From Marisa cornuarietis (Eukaryota > Mollusca > Gastropoda > Architaenioglossa > Ampullariidae): DNA of 64,000 bases. The translations under genes were made by a program, and so were the position numbers. Shown one piece after another: positions 36,986-50,255 of the stretch (positions within the stretch are counted from its first letter, which is position 1; each line of letters opens with the position of its first letter). The notes below the pieces were generated by a model. That model saw only the letters and a program-made list of their open reading frames with translations. It did not search any database and was not told where the DNA came from. The DNA lies in assembly GCA_004794655.1 (NCBI GenBank), contig SMMW01000624.1:434001-498000 (forward strand), read 5' to 3'.

Positions 36986-38080
36986 GTTCGTGGTTTGTCT
37001 TTTCTGACCAACCACCTGTACCCCTGCTGAGTGTGTAACTGAGAGGCGGGGTCTACAATCTGAGATAGCAAGAAGATAAGAAGAGGAGAAAAACTTGTCC
37101 ACTCGTGGTCTGTAGTCATGTACGGGCGATCACGTGGGAGTTGGGTTACCTGAGATCACTGAAGTAAAAGCCAGATGTTTGTTTACACAATATCTTGTTA
37201 ATTACCTTTTTTCAGAGGAGGGTGATACCTCAGTATTTTAACTGCACTACGAGACTTGTGAAAAACAAGGGGAAAGCAAATGTTGGTCATGTCTTCTCGA
37301 TAACAACAAAAAGGATCATTTCCTGAAATACGAACCACAAGACAACCAGAACATGGTGAAGTTCGTGAGTCTCTCTATCTCTCTCCCCGGCATACAATGA
37401 CATTCGAGAGCAATTCATACCCATTAAGTTCCATCGATGGCTTTTAGTTTTAAATGAGCTCTTTTACTTAGCACTACAAATGCTAAAATCATGTCCCTCC
37501 TATCGCCATTTGTAACTGGTATAGATGTTTCTTGAATGGGAATATTGTATTACTGGATTTTAAAACAGAGCCGTTAATGTAATTGCCAACATTTTGTATA
37601 TGTTTGTATTTTTTATACTTCTGAGCTATTTATAACCTAAGAGTTAAATCTCTGAATATATTTATAAACCCTTCACCCCTTGAATGGGCCGAAGGACTCC
37701 TCAGTAAATTTCTTTCGTTCGTTTTTTTTCTCTTTCTCTCTCTTCTATGTTTGTCAATTTCTCACACACACGTGCGTACACATGCATAATATCTTCCATA
37801 TATTCTCTACACGCACATATATATATATATATATGTGTGTGTGTTCCACGTGATGTACTCCTTACAGCAATCAACACAGTTGTCAATATTCTGCTGACTA
37901 CATCACCTGCTTGTCTTTCTCTGCAGACTTCTGACACTCTCTGTCCTTAGTGTTTGTTCCCTGATTCCTCTTCCTGAGTCTTCTGTGCTTGTCTTTTATT
38001 ACTTGTCTACATAGTTGCCACTTCTTTCGTTCTTCGTACTCTATCTATCTCTCCTTCTTGTCTTGAGCTCTGAGAAAAGG
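36983..38080. other. AT-rich unique DNA
   Basis: Contains (TA)n(TG)n at 37817-37844. Nothing else was recognised. Confidence 0.45.
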
Positions 38081-38120
38081 TCCCTCGTGAGCGTGATTTT
38101 ACACCATATAAGTCACACGA

Positions 38121-38161
<41 letters not shown>
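38081..38161 (+). repeat. (ATT)n array, possibly a LINE 3' tail
   Basis: GAGCGTGATTTTACACCATA, then TAAGTCACACG, precedes (ATT)13. This resembles the GCGCTATATAAG...(ATT)n ends of CR1-like LINEs, but no coding remnant lies upstream, so the element assignment is weak. Confidence 0.4.
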
Positions 38162-38162
<1 letters not shown>

Positions 38163-38486
38163 ACAATATACGCACTGTCTCGTACATACAGACATGTATA
38201 CACATATATACACTTTTTATACAAGCTAACAGTCTTTCTTACACATTCTCTTTTTCTGTCTCCCGCTCTCTCCTTTATATTTATATCTATACACACGCTC
38301 TCTCTCTCATTGATATCTATTTGTGTATGTATTCGTTCTTTCTTATTTATACTTGTATTATATATATATACTATCTTTCATTTATAATTACATATACAAA
38401 TACTACTGACAGTAAAATACGTGAGTACCTGTGTCCTTCTGGATTTATTTTATTTGGGTTTTTCGCTCCATATCCCTCTCTCTCAT

Positions 38487-38494
<8 letters not shown>

Positions 38495-38565
<71 letters not shown>

Positions 38566-38575
38566 CAGAGAGTGC
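38495..38575. repeat. (TG)n(AG)n compound microsatellite
   Basis: (TG)27 is followed by (AG)n with one CAGAG interruption. Confidence 0.97.
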
Positions 38576-40594
38576 TGTCTGTATTTAAGGTAGTTTCCTT
38601 ATATGGACGGAGAGAAATGCAGTTAAAGCCTTGATTTACAACCTAATTGCTTTGCCTTCTTTCTCTCTCTCTCTCTCTCTCGTATTTTTACACTGGTTAC
38701 CAAGGTGATGAGGCGATTCCTGATTGCCTAGTGCCCTGTAAACATCGCTCACGTCTTTACTGCGGCTCTTCTCCTGCTTAAAGTGCGACATAAACCTGTT
38801 CCAGAAGATTCCATCATACGGTCGTGCAGAGAGATATTGCTGCACAGGGCTTCAGCTAAATTGACTCCACGGGAGGGAGATCAAGAACAGAATTATCGGT
38901 ACACGAGTTCCAACAATTCTACCCTCGTTTCTGAAATGGTTATCGTCTGTTTTATCACACTGTTGCTGCTAATACATACCCTTATTTTTCACAAACATTT
39001 TTTTTTCAGGCCGAGTGATTGCATCCTTGTCCATTAGCAGTCTGAAAGCGAATGTATTTTGTGTTTGATCACACGTTTGCTTGTATGCTGCCTGTCTGGG
39101 TTGTTTCTTTATTTTCTTTTCTCTCTCACTCACTCACAGTATTACGAAAAGTAAGATATTTGCAATTTAGTTTATACCTACCAAAGTAAAAGAAAAATGA
39201 AGGAGTGTAGGCGCTCTAACTGTTCAGGTCAAGTACCAAAGACTACCTTCAGTCAATCCTGACGAGGGAAAAGACAACGAGGCCAGAACTTCTGTTGCCG
39301 TGAGTAGCTCAGGAGCATGGCTTACAGGCGAGAGATATTGGCTACTGAAGGCCAACGGTCCTCTCACTTGTCGGACCACCTCATCTTCTTCCAGAGGGGC
39401 AGATAATTTATTAGTCTAGCGCCTGGCAGGGGAGATAGCCCGAAACGAGGAAAAGAGTGACCTCCGGAGAAGCCTGATCTCGCGAGGCCGGCCGATTTTA
39501 TAGGGCGGAAACAAATGGAGGAGCGGCTTATGATCGGCGGACCGTGCACCGGCTTGATGCTTGTTTTGTCTCCAGACAATGTGGAGGTGGGGAAGAGGAC
39601 ACTGAGCTCCCTGGGAGGTCAATATGTTCGGGGTCAATGGCTAGGAGGACAGGACGGGTGATGGAGGCCAGCGCTCGCTGACAGTGCGATAGGGAAAAAG
39701 GACAGGCAGGGTGTGGGCGCTAAGGTGCACCATTACCTTCTCCTCCTCCTCCTCCTCATCATCATCATTCTTGACTTTTTTGTCGTCTCTACATCCATCA
39801 TCGTTATCGTCCTCAGCTTCGTTGCTTTCATGATGACCGTCGTTGTCTGTCATCATTTTTTTCAGTCATCGCTTGCATGTCAGTCATCTGCTTCTTCCCT
39901 ACTTTATAAAGGCTAATATCATCAGCGATCAAAAGGAACTTTGCTCTAAATATCTTTTATGCACCGGTGTAATAAAATCTTATTGTGCGAGTTAGCGCAT
40001 CAAACACACTGGTCAAAAGTTTTAATACAGTTTTTGCTTGCATCTACATTAAAATTTTCTTTTCCAATAAATTCATTTCCACACTTTTATACCTCGTGAT
40101 AACAGCTTGCTGGTGTTATTGCGCAATAACTTGTCAAATTTTAGCACGTGTCTTCCCCTTCTTCGACTACTTTTTCTTTTAATATTTTAAAATTATATTT
40201 TATACTTTCCTTTCATCCTTCTTTATCTTACAATGTTGAAACCGCAAGTACCATTACATTTTTTATTTTGTTTATTGATTAACACACATTCACACATAAC
40301 CGTGCCTTGTGGCAGATGACTAGGTCCAAACCTCTAGTGTTCTCCCAAGTACCATGTCTGGAGCATAAACTGTGTCCATGAAACAAATTCTCTCGCCACT
40401 TGAAGTACGACATGGAGGCAGCAAATATGGCGCCAACAAAACAGTTCAGGGTGTGTAAATAGAGAACACTCGTTAGGAGGAGGCGGCCGTTTCGATTAGC
40501 AACTCTTCACAAGAAATGTTTGCACGTTTTGCTCAGCTCGGGAATACACGTAAGTAAAAGAAAAGCAGAAGACAGGAAAGATAAGATGCTTGAA
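38576..40594. other. unique DNA
   Basis: Contains (TC)n at 38660-38680 and a CTC/CAT-rich trinucleotide stretch at 39740-39770. A YY1-like AAATATGGCGCCAAC lies at about 40422. No gene was found. Confidence 0.45.
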
Positions 40595-40845
<251 letters not shown>

Positions 40846-42685
40846 AAAACTTAAAAACAACTGTAACATGCTTTGCAATTTGTCTTCTTAAGACTACATT
40901 TCTGCGATGACATTAACATATTTATAGAATTCAAAGAAATTATGAAGTTCTGCCAAAAAAAAAGGAAAGAAAAAAATAAGAATCACTGAAGAAAAAAATG
41001 AAGAAAAATCGGATGGGTGCTGGATAAAATGAATAAATTGAACAAACGAGTAACTAAACAAAATAACAGAGCGACAGACAGAGGAGAGAAATGGTGTGAC
41101 TGTGTAACTTAATCGAGTGTAACTTAAGCAAGCTTGTACTCTCCTCTCCGTGAGGTTAACAAGTCACCCCCCACCCCCACACCCCACCTTTACAAGCGAG
41201 CAAAAGCTCAAATCCGTTTGGGTTGTTTTCTCAAGGCAAACCAGAGCAGGCGGACCCCACAATTGTTGTCTTTCTCAACATCTTTCATCGATCTCATCAA
41301 GACGGCGTCAGCTGAGCTAAAAATAGATCCTTTGTACCAACACAATTAGTCTCGGAAATTAATGGCTCGAACGCTGGAGTAAGACACTGCAGTGGAAATA
41401 ACTCCGAATCCGGCTCCTGTCTTCCTCTCCACGCATTTGCAATTCACAGTTATTTCCCCTTTCGCTTCGTCTCCCGAATGCCAGAGGGACCCGGGACTTT
41501 TGCAGCAATGTGGATAATGATTTAGCTCCTGGGCGAACAAATATTTTGTTGAAGCTTTTTTTTCTCTCTTAAAATACTGTGAGAGCTAGTAACTGGAAAT
41601 ACGTTACAACCCGGCTGATTGACAAGTACAAAAATGCATATCCGGGTAGGCACTGAAGACCGGTTGGCGACATAAAAAATAACTATTTACTATTTTATTT
41701 CCATTTAACAATAACAACTGGAGCTCTTAATATCTTAGTTTAAGTATCTTAAATTTTCGTGTGGGTTACTCTTAACACTCGCTTCAGCTTTGATAACAAA
41801 CGTAAAAGAATCATTAATTATAATTAATGAATAGTTGTGACCTGAGGTACTTGTTCGATATCTACATCGCAACACGCGACCCTAAGTTCTGAGCATCTCT
41901 ATATCACCCAAGACCCAGCTTCTCCTTCAGTCCAAATGCAACCCCGAGGTAACGGATCCAGACGTATTCATAACGTAAGGATCACGTAACAAATATCGCG
42001 ACCTAACAAATCGACGACATGATTGGTACAACAGATTAGTTCTTTTTAAAATTGGTTTCCCCTCTGTTTTCCTTTCTCTACAGGCGCGTTTCCTTTTACT
42101 AATAGGACAACCAGACAGCAGTCCGGTGATCTCATTTAAATGGAAATAAGGACCCGAGTGTCGTCTGCGTCTCGTCTTGTAACATCCCCCATGCGTCCTT
42201 GCACCAAGAAAATGTCACCGAACTACCGATGTAGTGAGATCTTTGACTAAGAAAAACAAGTCAACATTAAGTTGGAAAACGTACAGAGGATGAAAGATGT
42301 ATAAAAGAGATATTTGTAGATACAAGATGACCAAGAGATGGACAGGAAACAGAAAGAAGACAAATGGTCAGACGGTGAGACAAACGAACTGGCAGACAAA
42401 CAAACTTAAAGATACACTGAGAATGGAAGAGAAGGGCACAGTGACCAGAGACGCAGAGAACTGGGGAAGTAGGGAGCCTGGCGAGGTCATGACCATCAGC
42501 CAGCAGCCACATAAAACGGTTACAACAATGTCCGCCCTGTCTTGTAAATTAAGTGGACAACTCTAAGCCTCGTCTGCTCCCCATTTTTGTGACTTGTTTG
42601 ATGTGCCTCACTCGATGGTGTGAGCCTGCATGACAGTCTCTATCTCTGACTCCATCTTTCTGTCAGAATCTACTTTTTTATGTCT
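40846..42685. other. unique DNA
   Basis: No gene or element was recognised. Confidence 0.45.
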
Positions 42686-42760
42686 GTTTGACAATAATAA
42701 TACTTTATTGGTCTCTGTAACAATGTAACATTCAAAAAAGTCAATAATGATGACAAAAAT
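42686..42760 (-). mobile_element. LINE 3' terminus (short)
   Basis: On the reverse strand TGTTACAGAGACCAATAAAG is followed by TATTATTATTGTC. This is an AATAAA-plus-ATT tail typical of CR1-like 3' ends. The body could not be traced. Confidence 0.4.
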
Positions 42761-42884
42761 ATAGATTTACTCAAAATATGTTCATAGAAATTTAGTTATT
42801 CATTCAGTTATCAGATATCCTTCATCTATTCACAGGACAGAAAGTAAGTGAAAAATTAAAAAAAAAACATTATTATTATTGAAG

Positions 42885-42997
42885 CTTTTGTGACTCTTTA
42901 TTCCCAAATGATGAAACTGTCTGGTGATATGTATTTGATCTTCAATGGTCGCTAAAAGTTTTTTTTTGTAGAGTTTTTCATTGCTGGAGCAACTTTT

Positions 42998-43073
<76 letters not shown>

Positions 43074-43076
43074 TCA
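42885..43076. repeat. interspersed repeat copy B with (TTTC)n
   Basis: Second copy of the 40595 unit (CTTTTGTGACTCTTTATTCC ... GAGTTTTTCATTGCTGGAGC). It has a 15-20-bp internal deletion in the T-rich part and its own (TTTC)n tract (42992-43075). The (TC)n(AC)n extension of copy A is absent. Confidence 0.85.
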
Positions 43077-43582
43077 GTGTCAACCTAAGATTTTTTGGGC
43101 TTCATTCTTTGTCTGTTTGTCTGGTCACAGTCGCATTGCTCCTCAGTCCTGTGCCCCCACCATGCACACAAAAAAGGTAGAAGCTCGGGTTTTTTTGACA
43201 AAAGTTGCTTACGTGCCGGCGTCGCTTTACCTCAGAACGATCGCGCCTCGTAAAAGCGAGAACATGCGAGACTCTGTCCTCGGGGAAAAAACTTCCTTCT
43301 CTTGACCACTAAACACCTACAGCAAAAACTGCTTCCATTTAAGTCTTGGAAGATTTCTGTGTGGAAGAACGACAGGGGAAAGACATTGCATCAGCTTCCA
43401 GTTCCTCACAGCAGGATCGAGGCTGGTCTCATCGTTTCTAAAACTGCCTCCGTCCCCGACAGCTGATCAGGAGATAAGTTGGACCCGGTTCACAGCAAAT
43501 AACGAAAGTTTTGGACGTGATCTTGGGCGAGCAGAGAACGTCACGTGATATCGCGAGAATAAACTCGCAGTTTGCATGCCAG

Positions 43583-43600
43583 ACAGCAGAGGGCGGTAGC
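43583..43600 (+). promoter_or_regulatory. CTCF-like motif
   Basis: ACAGCAGAGGGCGGTAGC matches the CTCF core except for one position. It lies just downstream of TATCGCGAGAATA. Confidence 0.25.
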
Positions 43601-43861
43601 AGTGAGTGAAGCAGGTCGACAGTACAACTCAGACGCCGAAGCCGACACCATTATCTGATGGAATGATAAAGAGGCAGAAAGACAAACTGATTGACAGACA
43701 AGAAAAAAAACCAGAGGGTGCAAGTGGGCTGGAGTGGCATAGCACACTGATAGCAACAGATAACGACACCCGGAATGCACACCCTTGTACCGCACATTTT
43801 GCTTTTTTTTTTTAGTCGTTACCACCTCTTAAAAAAAATGGGCGACGACCGTTACCTTTGT

Positions 43862-43930
43862 TGATGATGATGATGATGATGATCATCATCATCATGATCA
43901 TCATCATGATCATCATCATCATCATCGTCG
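43862..43930. repeat. palindromic (GAT)n/(ATC)n array
   Basis: (GAT)7 switches to (CAT)n with TGATCA centres (two CATGATCATC blocks), so nearly the whole 69-bp tract is self-complementary and could form a hairpin or cruciform. Confidence 0.9.
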
Positions 43931-44344
43931 AATTTTTAGAGCGTTCTCCTGGAAAGACTGCAGACAAGCGAACAAATAACCGTACAATGAAGGAATGGAA
44001 TGCAAGTATTAGCATACGGATGACACCGCTGCAACTGAGGTGCAAGGATGTAGCGGGTGTGTTGAGGACATACGTGGGCGGCCACGTCGACCTAAGGGAG
44101 ACAGTCTCGCCAAAAATAAACGGGAGATGATTCCTAAAGAGTAAGACTCGTTCTGGGATTGGTCAGCGCTGCATTTCAAATGGAATCGAATTATTACGAT
44201 GAAAGAGTTGCACTCAATTTTTTTTTTTTTTTTTTACATTTTTATATGTCTTCCTTTGTTTGCGTGAAATTACAGGAAACCAACAAAGCAGCATTTGCCT
44301 CGCTTTTCGATCTCTTAACAAGTCCGCGCACACTTCATTATCTG

Positions 44345-44365
44345 GCACATAGATGGCGCCACTTG
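44345..44365 (+). promoter_or_regulatory. CTCF-like motif
   Basis: GCACATAGATGGCGCCACTTG contains TAGATGGCGCC, a close match to the CTCF core. Motif match only. Confidence 0.25.
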
Positions 44366-45245
44366 CTATCGTCAAGCAAGACAAAGCTAAAAGGCTAAGG
44401 AATGTCATCATCCTTCAAAGGCCACATTATTGCAGCAAAAAATGAATGGGCTCATAGACCAGCCAGACCTGCATATTATCTCCCTTCGTCGGGATGAAAG
44501 AGGCCTCTGTCCATGTCCTGGTGGAGTATAGTAATCATCACAACGGCACCCTGGCTCGCGTGAAATTAATATGAGCTTGCATATGAAAAACTGCGCCTTT
44601 AGATGATGTTCTGTGGTGTGTTGCACTTTGTGATGTGTTGCACTAAGCCCTTAACCGATCTTTCCTGACCGCGTCCCTTTATCACATGCCTATATAAATA
44701 ATAGCAGACAGCGCGAATCTTTATGGAATGGAAATGATAAAGATCCGTCTTCAGAAGAACAAAATATTTGTTGGTTAAATAAAACCAGCCATTCTGTTTT
44801 GAAATATATTGATGACAAAAATATCATTCAAAGATATATGGCCAATGTATGACATTTCATTTGCATACGTGTAAGTCGGTGACTAGCTAAACAGAGTTCT
44901 ACTTCCCAAGCCCGCCAAAATAAAATGCAGCTGCCATGTGATATTAATATGGCTTATGAAGACAAAGGTTCAAAACAAGTAAAGCTGCTTTATGTCGAAA
45001 GCCAAATCATTATCAAACGAAAAGGTTTAGTTCGTTAAAAAATATTTATTCGCTAAATGGTAAGTGAAATATTACAGTTTTCAGGTGGGTCTTAGAAACA
45101 GGCCATGACATCTGTTTCCATGACATTCCATGTGAGTAGGAAACAACAACCTGAACTATGTTTAAGATAGGATGGCATAGGATGCCACGTTGAGAGAATT
45201 GTTTCTATTGTAACAAACAACCAGTAAATAACCGTTTTTCTAAGA
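44366..45245. other. AT-rich unique DNA
   Basis: Nothing was recognised. Confidence 0.45.
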
Positions 45246-45265
45246 TCTGTTACGCGGGGATTTGA

Positions 45266-45468
45266 ACCTTGGCAGAAGCGATCCAGCTGTGGCGCTGGCG
45301 CTGGTTAGGTCACGTGTGCCGCATGCCTCCAGACTCAATCCCCAGAACAGCCCTGCGATGGACACCACAAGGAAAGAGGAACAGAGGGAGGCCCAAAGAG
45401 ATGTGGAGGCGATACATCAAAAAGGACCTCAAGAACAGAGGCCTATCACTCGAGACGGCACAAAGGAC

Positions 45469-45540
<72 letters not shown>
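45266..45540 (+). mobile_element. LINE ORF2 C-terminus with (GAT)n tail
   Basis: A forward frame from about 45269 reads AEAIQLWRWRWLGHVCRMPP, then DSIPRTALRWTPQGKRNRGR and PKEMWRRYIKKDLKNRGLSL. This is the highly conserved C-terminal block of many invertebrate non-LTR retrotransposons (pattern RRWRWLGHVLRM......ALRWTP.GKR.RGRPK.TWRR...KEL...G). It stops short of the usual R.DR..WR end and passes via GGCACAAAGGACA into (TGA)24 (45469-45540), the expected type of 3' tail. The 5' boundary at about 45255 follows GGGGATTTGAACCTTGG (a reverse-strand B-box-like string), so the LINE may have inserted into a tRNA-like repeat. The element is extremely 5'-truncated; only about 65 codons remain. Confidence 0.88.
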
Positions 45541-47800
45541 TATTTTACTTAAATTACGAATTCAAAAACATATTTAAGGTATGCTGGGATCCAATTCTTC
45601 CTCTATTGACTGTTTCAAACTCAGTATAGTAATTCCCATAATTTGTGTCAGTAAATACCTTCCTTTCTCGAGACACAGTCATACAGACATCCCCATAAAT
45701 AGAAAGGGATCACACACTTTTGTACACACATTAATAAACATATGAAACACCTGTCTTACAGAGTCCTTGATGATGTACAGGTACCTTTATGTGAACAATA
45801 AAGCCGTCTGTAAGGTTGTAATTTTTCAGTGGGTATCTCAAGAATGAAATCAGGATATTCATACAGATCATGGGAAATATTAATTTACAATGAGCTTTAT
45901 ACAGTTATATATATATATATATAAAGACAAATTCTGCAGACCTTTATGACCACGAACAACGCATAAACTTTAGACAGCTTTTGATAAATGTCTATCGACA
46001 AAATTGTCATGCAAAACCTGTTGCAGCCATCCTGTTGCTGTTTATTCTTCTTAGTTCTCACCTCTCTGATCTCTGACATTTAGGTGGTAAACATGCTAGT
46101 CAAGTGCATTACCCAGTTCAGACATTTTCTCTTCTCAAGTTACTGGCAACGTATTTGAGCTGAAAAGTGAAGATGTGGCACAATTACATGTCTGTTGTAG
46201 GTTCGTGCCTGGTGTTGTTCTTATTGTGTAGAGTATGTATTGTGCAATGTCGAGTTTGGTGTGTCCTGTATTTCTACCAGTAGGCCACTTCCTTTACCAA
46301 CGGCCTCTCCATCCTGTTTTTTGACTTGGCCATGTTGTCTGAAGTTTTTTTTCGCTTGTCTCGACTTCTCTGCAATTATAACTTTTTGTTTCTGATCCAC
46401 GGAGCAAGCACTCTTTCCGTTTTCTTATCTACGGGCCATGTGCTCTGTCGCTCAAATTTCTGAGCATGTACATGATATATGTACTGCACTCGCTATGACA
46501 AATGTATTTATCCCACCTCATACTCCAAACAATTTCTTGCATACACAAATTACGCAAGTATCCTCATTTATACACTATGTATAAAACATACAGTTACTTA
46601 TTATAAAACTATTATTTATAACATCATCAAATTGTATTAAACCTTTCTTTAAGTTTTATTCATGATACATTTTTGTCAAAACATTGTTATCTAATCCTCT
46701 TGTACTGATCAATGACTGGATCAATAAAATTCGAATTAAACGACATCCAGTACTTGCATATAAAAAGAGAGTCGCGCGATTCTTCTGTATTTCATATGTA
46801 TATGTATATATATACACATTCAAGTCCCGGATGTCGATTTCGGAGTGCTTGCCCTTCAATCCAGTCAACGCTTGGTCATGTGGTCAACGTTATCTGGCTT
46901 AAACCCAACCCATTGATACCGTTATCATATATATCTATACAAATTTCATAACTTTATATATCGGTCTATGACTTTAATATTAAAAGTTTCTTTTTTTTAA
47001 ATCAGCTTTGTGATACAAGTTCTTTCGAAGCCTTTATTTATCGGTAATGAGCTTAAGAACTCTACTGCAGCATCCAGTTAACCCTTTGGTGTCAGACTCT
47101 GGTGTAGGGCAAACCAACAGCACACCACAGTAAGGGAGGGAATGGAAGTTCCGATGACCTCAGCTGGTGTTGTGATATCGCTGAAGATAGGAAAGGGCAG
47201 AAAAAACGACTTTCTGTGGCTGATAGGGGGACACGTTCAGTTGGCCGAATGGCTGCGGTTAACACAATCAGCCATCTTGGACTTTGCTGATGGAGACTGA
47301 TGGCAGGGCGTCCTGCTGGCGGCAAGTGACGAGCCTCCATTAGAAAGTCGAAACAGGGGTGACCGTGTCTCTCTCCTGCATGTGTGTGTGTGTGTGTGTG
47401 TTAGAGAGAGAGATTAAGAGAGGATTTCGTTATTAGTTTTTTTGCTCAGTTCTTTCGTTAGTTTTGCCTCGTGATTTTTCTTTCTAATTTCATTTTTTGT
47501 TCGTGTTTTTAATTATTTCTTTCCTGCCGTGCCTGTCTTTCTCCCACAACTGACGATAAGTAACTAGTTTCTCATCTCTCAACTCTGTGTAATCTTCCCA
47601 GCAATAATAACACGCATAATTTTATCTCCCCCCCCCACTCCTCGTGATTTCCTCCCATAAATCGTTTAATAAACGTGGCGAAGCGTGGCCTTCTGTAGCC
47701 CCAGACTCATCTGGATGCAGCGTGTTGGAGGCTGCAGTGATAATATCTAGTCAATCAGCCTTTGATACCAACTGTAATGCACGTCGCTGGACCGTAATCG
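45541..47800. other. AT-rich unique DNA
   Basis: Contains (TA)n at 45906-45922 and (TG)n at 47382-47401. No gene was recognised. Confidence 0.45.
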
Positions 47801-48015
47801 CTACTCGATTGGCTCCGCCCTCCACACTCTCTGTAAGCAATCAGTGAAAGTAGCGGCGCCTGCAGCAAACACCGAGAATGTGTTTCTGGTACAGCGAGGA
47901 CATACGTGCCGGGCAAGAGACTAGTCCAGGATCTCCGTGTCTGACCTGCTGTACTTGTCAATACAATATCCGTGATCCTGTTCAATGCTGACGTCGATGG
48001 CTGGTCACGTGACCT
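47801..48015. promoter_or_regulatory. CCAAT/GC-box/CRE/E-box motif cluster
   Basis: GATTGGCTCCGCCC (47807-47820) combines an inverted CCAAT box with a GC box. TGACGTCG (47989-47996) is CRE-like. GGTCACGTGACC (48003-48014) is a 12-bp perfect palindrome with a CACGTG E-box core (USF/TFEB type). The sites fall within about 210 bp in DNA richer in CpG than its surroundings. No transcript start can be assigned. Confidence 0.35.
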
Positions 48016-48605
48016 ACTCTTGAGGTGTCCTTGGAATGCACGTGTGTCTATGCTGCCGTGTGCACAAGCACGTGGACTACGTTAAAAAAGAGGCCAAGAA
48101 AAAGTAAGGTAGTTTCGGAGAAAAGAGATGATAAGAAAGAGATTTTGATATTTAATAGATATTTGGGAAAGCGAGAGAGAAGAAGGGGAATACACCCATG
48201 GGATGGAGAGAAAGAAAGAACGAGAGAAAATAGAAAAGGAAAAAGGAAATAGAAAAAAAATGATGGTGAAGAAAAGGCAGAGCGAGAGAGAAAAAATGTT
48301 CAATTTTACTTTTTTTCTGAGACGAACAAAACATGCTTGACAAGAAAACTTTAAAGGAAGTTGGGTTTTTTTTTGACTGACCTTAAGATTATAGGAGTTG
48401 AAGAAGGGGAAAAAAAGTGTGTGGTGACATCAAATCGACTGCAGACTGTCGTTCAACCTCGGTGATTAAACGCCATATTACATATCATCGTCTCGTCCCA
48501 ATCCGTTCTTACGTGACAAACACCGTTTCCTGCGCACCCCATGATCAAAGACTGTCCACTTGAATGGCGAATCACAGGAAAGCAGAAGCTCAACTCAAGG
48601 CAAGC

Positions 48606-48650
48606 GTGGGCTATAAATAACCCTAACGATGAAAAGCCACGTCAAGTTTG
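48606..48650 (+). promoter_or_regulatory. TATA-box-like site
   Basis: GGGCTATAAATAACCC (48608-48623) is a good TATA match in GC-flanked context. GTCAAGTTT about 30 bp downstream could serve as an initiator. It lies about 1.3 kb upstream of the first candidate exon of the broken gene at 49.9 kb, on the same strand, but a link is only inference. Confidence 0.28.
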
Positions 48651-49885
48651 CTACCGGTGCGCATGACAGATCAAAGCAGCCGAGAGGGTCCTCCGCCAGC
48701 GAGAATTAGACGAGAGGAGCCGTGAAAGTTCGTGGCACTGAACGTGAAGGCTGGTGGTAGTCTTGCTTCAGTCAACTCCTCTTATTGTTCGTCTGCTTAT
48801 ATGTTTCTCTCTTCCTCTTTTTTTCTCTTCCGCTTCAGTTATGTCACTGGCAGTAGTCGGTTTGTCCCACTCAAGAAAAGGCTTCATTAAGTGGGAGGTG
48901 TTTCTGCCCCGCTTTAATTTAATTTCACTTTTCTGATTGGTGGAGGGGGGAGGTTGTTTTTTGTATTTACTCACCTTTAATTTATTTAGCTTGTAGTCCA
49001 GGGTAGAGTGTTCGTGCCATTGAAAAATACCCAGGATCCACCAAATGTTGCTAAGGACAGGACATAATAATAATAATAATACAGAGCCCACTGGACGTTT
49101 TCAAGAGACATTTCTACGGTTTGCTTAAATTAAGCGGCCATCTTGTTACCCAACACATGCGACTGTAACTCAATCGTGCAATCATCATGATCATGTGCAG
49201 AATAAAAGGAGGCAGCACTAGACCCGTAGGTAAATGAAATGTTTTTACAGATATATCTTTCCAGACACACTTAAAACTTGTCTTTAATCAAAGTAATAAA
49301 ATAAGAATGTTTACAGAAAAACGATGTTGTCTGCTGGAGATAACCGTGTCCAGCCAGTGACGACAATACAAAGAAAAAGCAATGGAAGGAAAGAGGTTTG
49401 CTTGAAACATTTTATTAATGATAAGAAAAGAAAACATCTTGCACTATTGCTGGTCTGTACACTTTACATTGCGTGAAAATAGTTTCCTTAGTGTAGGTTA
49501 GTGACAATGAAGTGAATGTCGATAAACTTACACTTGTTTTATGAATGGTCATGATGACAGACAGAGCATGAGACAAATAAGAAGACCTATCTTCTCTGTC
49601 ATCAGTCATCTTTTAAGGCTTGGTTGGTTTATTGTGTGTCTGTGCTGGTCTTGTTATAACAGTAGTAATCTCACAGAGTTTTGTTAAGTCCAATAAATTA
49701 AGCACATGTTCATTTCCAAAACAGCCATCTTAATGATTACCTACTCTTTATTTTCATGAACGATCAAATACTTATTTAAATGTTAAGATTTTCAAAAAAA
49801 CAGATATCTAGGCATATGTCTCGCAAAAAAGCAGTGCATATAAATGTCTTTAATATACATGCTGCCAGAAAGAAGTGAAATATAA

Positions 49886-50044
49886 GCAGCAATAAAACAA
49901 GAGGGAAGTGTGTGTGAAATTAATAATAAACAGTCAAGACAATACAAAGAAATTGTACAATTAGACAGTCAGTATAATTCATGTCTAAATAATCCGGATA
50001 TCCAGACTTTATTGGACAACGACGGAACGAAATCAAGCAAAATT
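49886..50044 (+). pseudogene. candidate first exon of the broken gene
   Basis: Open frame after TAA 49883-49885, giving KQEGSVCEINNKQSRQYKEI and CLNNPDIQTLLDNDGTKSSK, ending ...AAAATT|GTGAGA in phase 0. The acceptor side is weak (no pyrimidine tract) and no ATG start exists in the frame, so an upstream exon would be required. Support is mainly phase agreement with the next exon. Confidence 0.3.
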
Positions 50045-50184
50045 GTGAGACCAGTATTCATTTTTTATCTCTCCATTTATAAAAGATTTATACTTTCATT
50101 CTACACAGGACTTACTTTTTGTTGCTCATAGACTTTGTCTTGAGAATGCCGTCACACAAATCATGCTGAACTACTTCAGGATAG

Positions 50185-50185
<1 letters not shown>

Positions 50186-50238
<53 letters not shown>
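50186..50238. repeat. (CA)n microsatellite
   Basis: A perfect CA tract of about 26 units just upstream of exon 2 of the broken gene. Confidence 0.97.
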
Positions 50239-50245
<7 letters not shown>

Positions 50246-50255
50246 ATCAGCTGAG

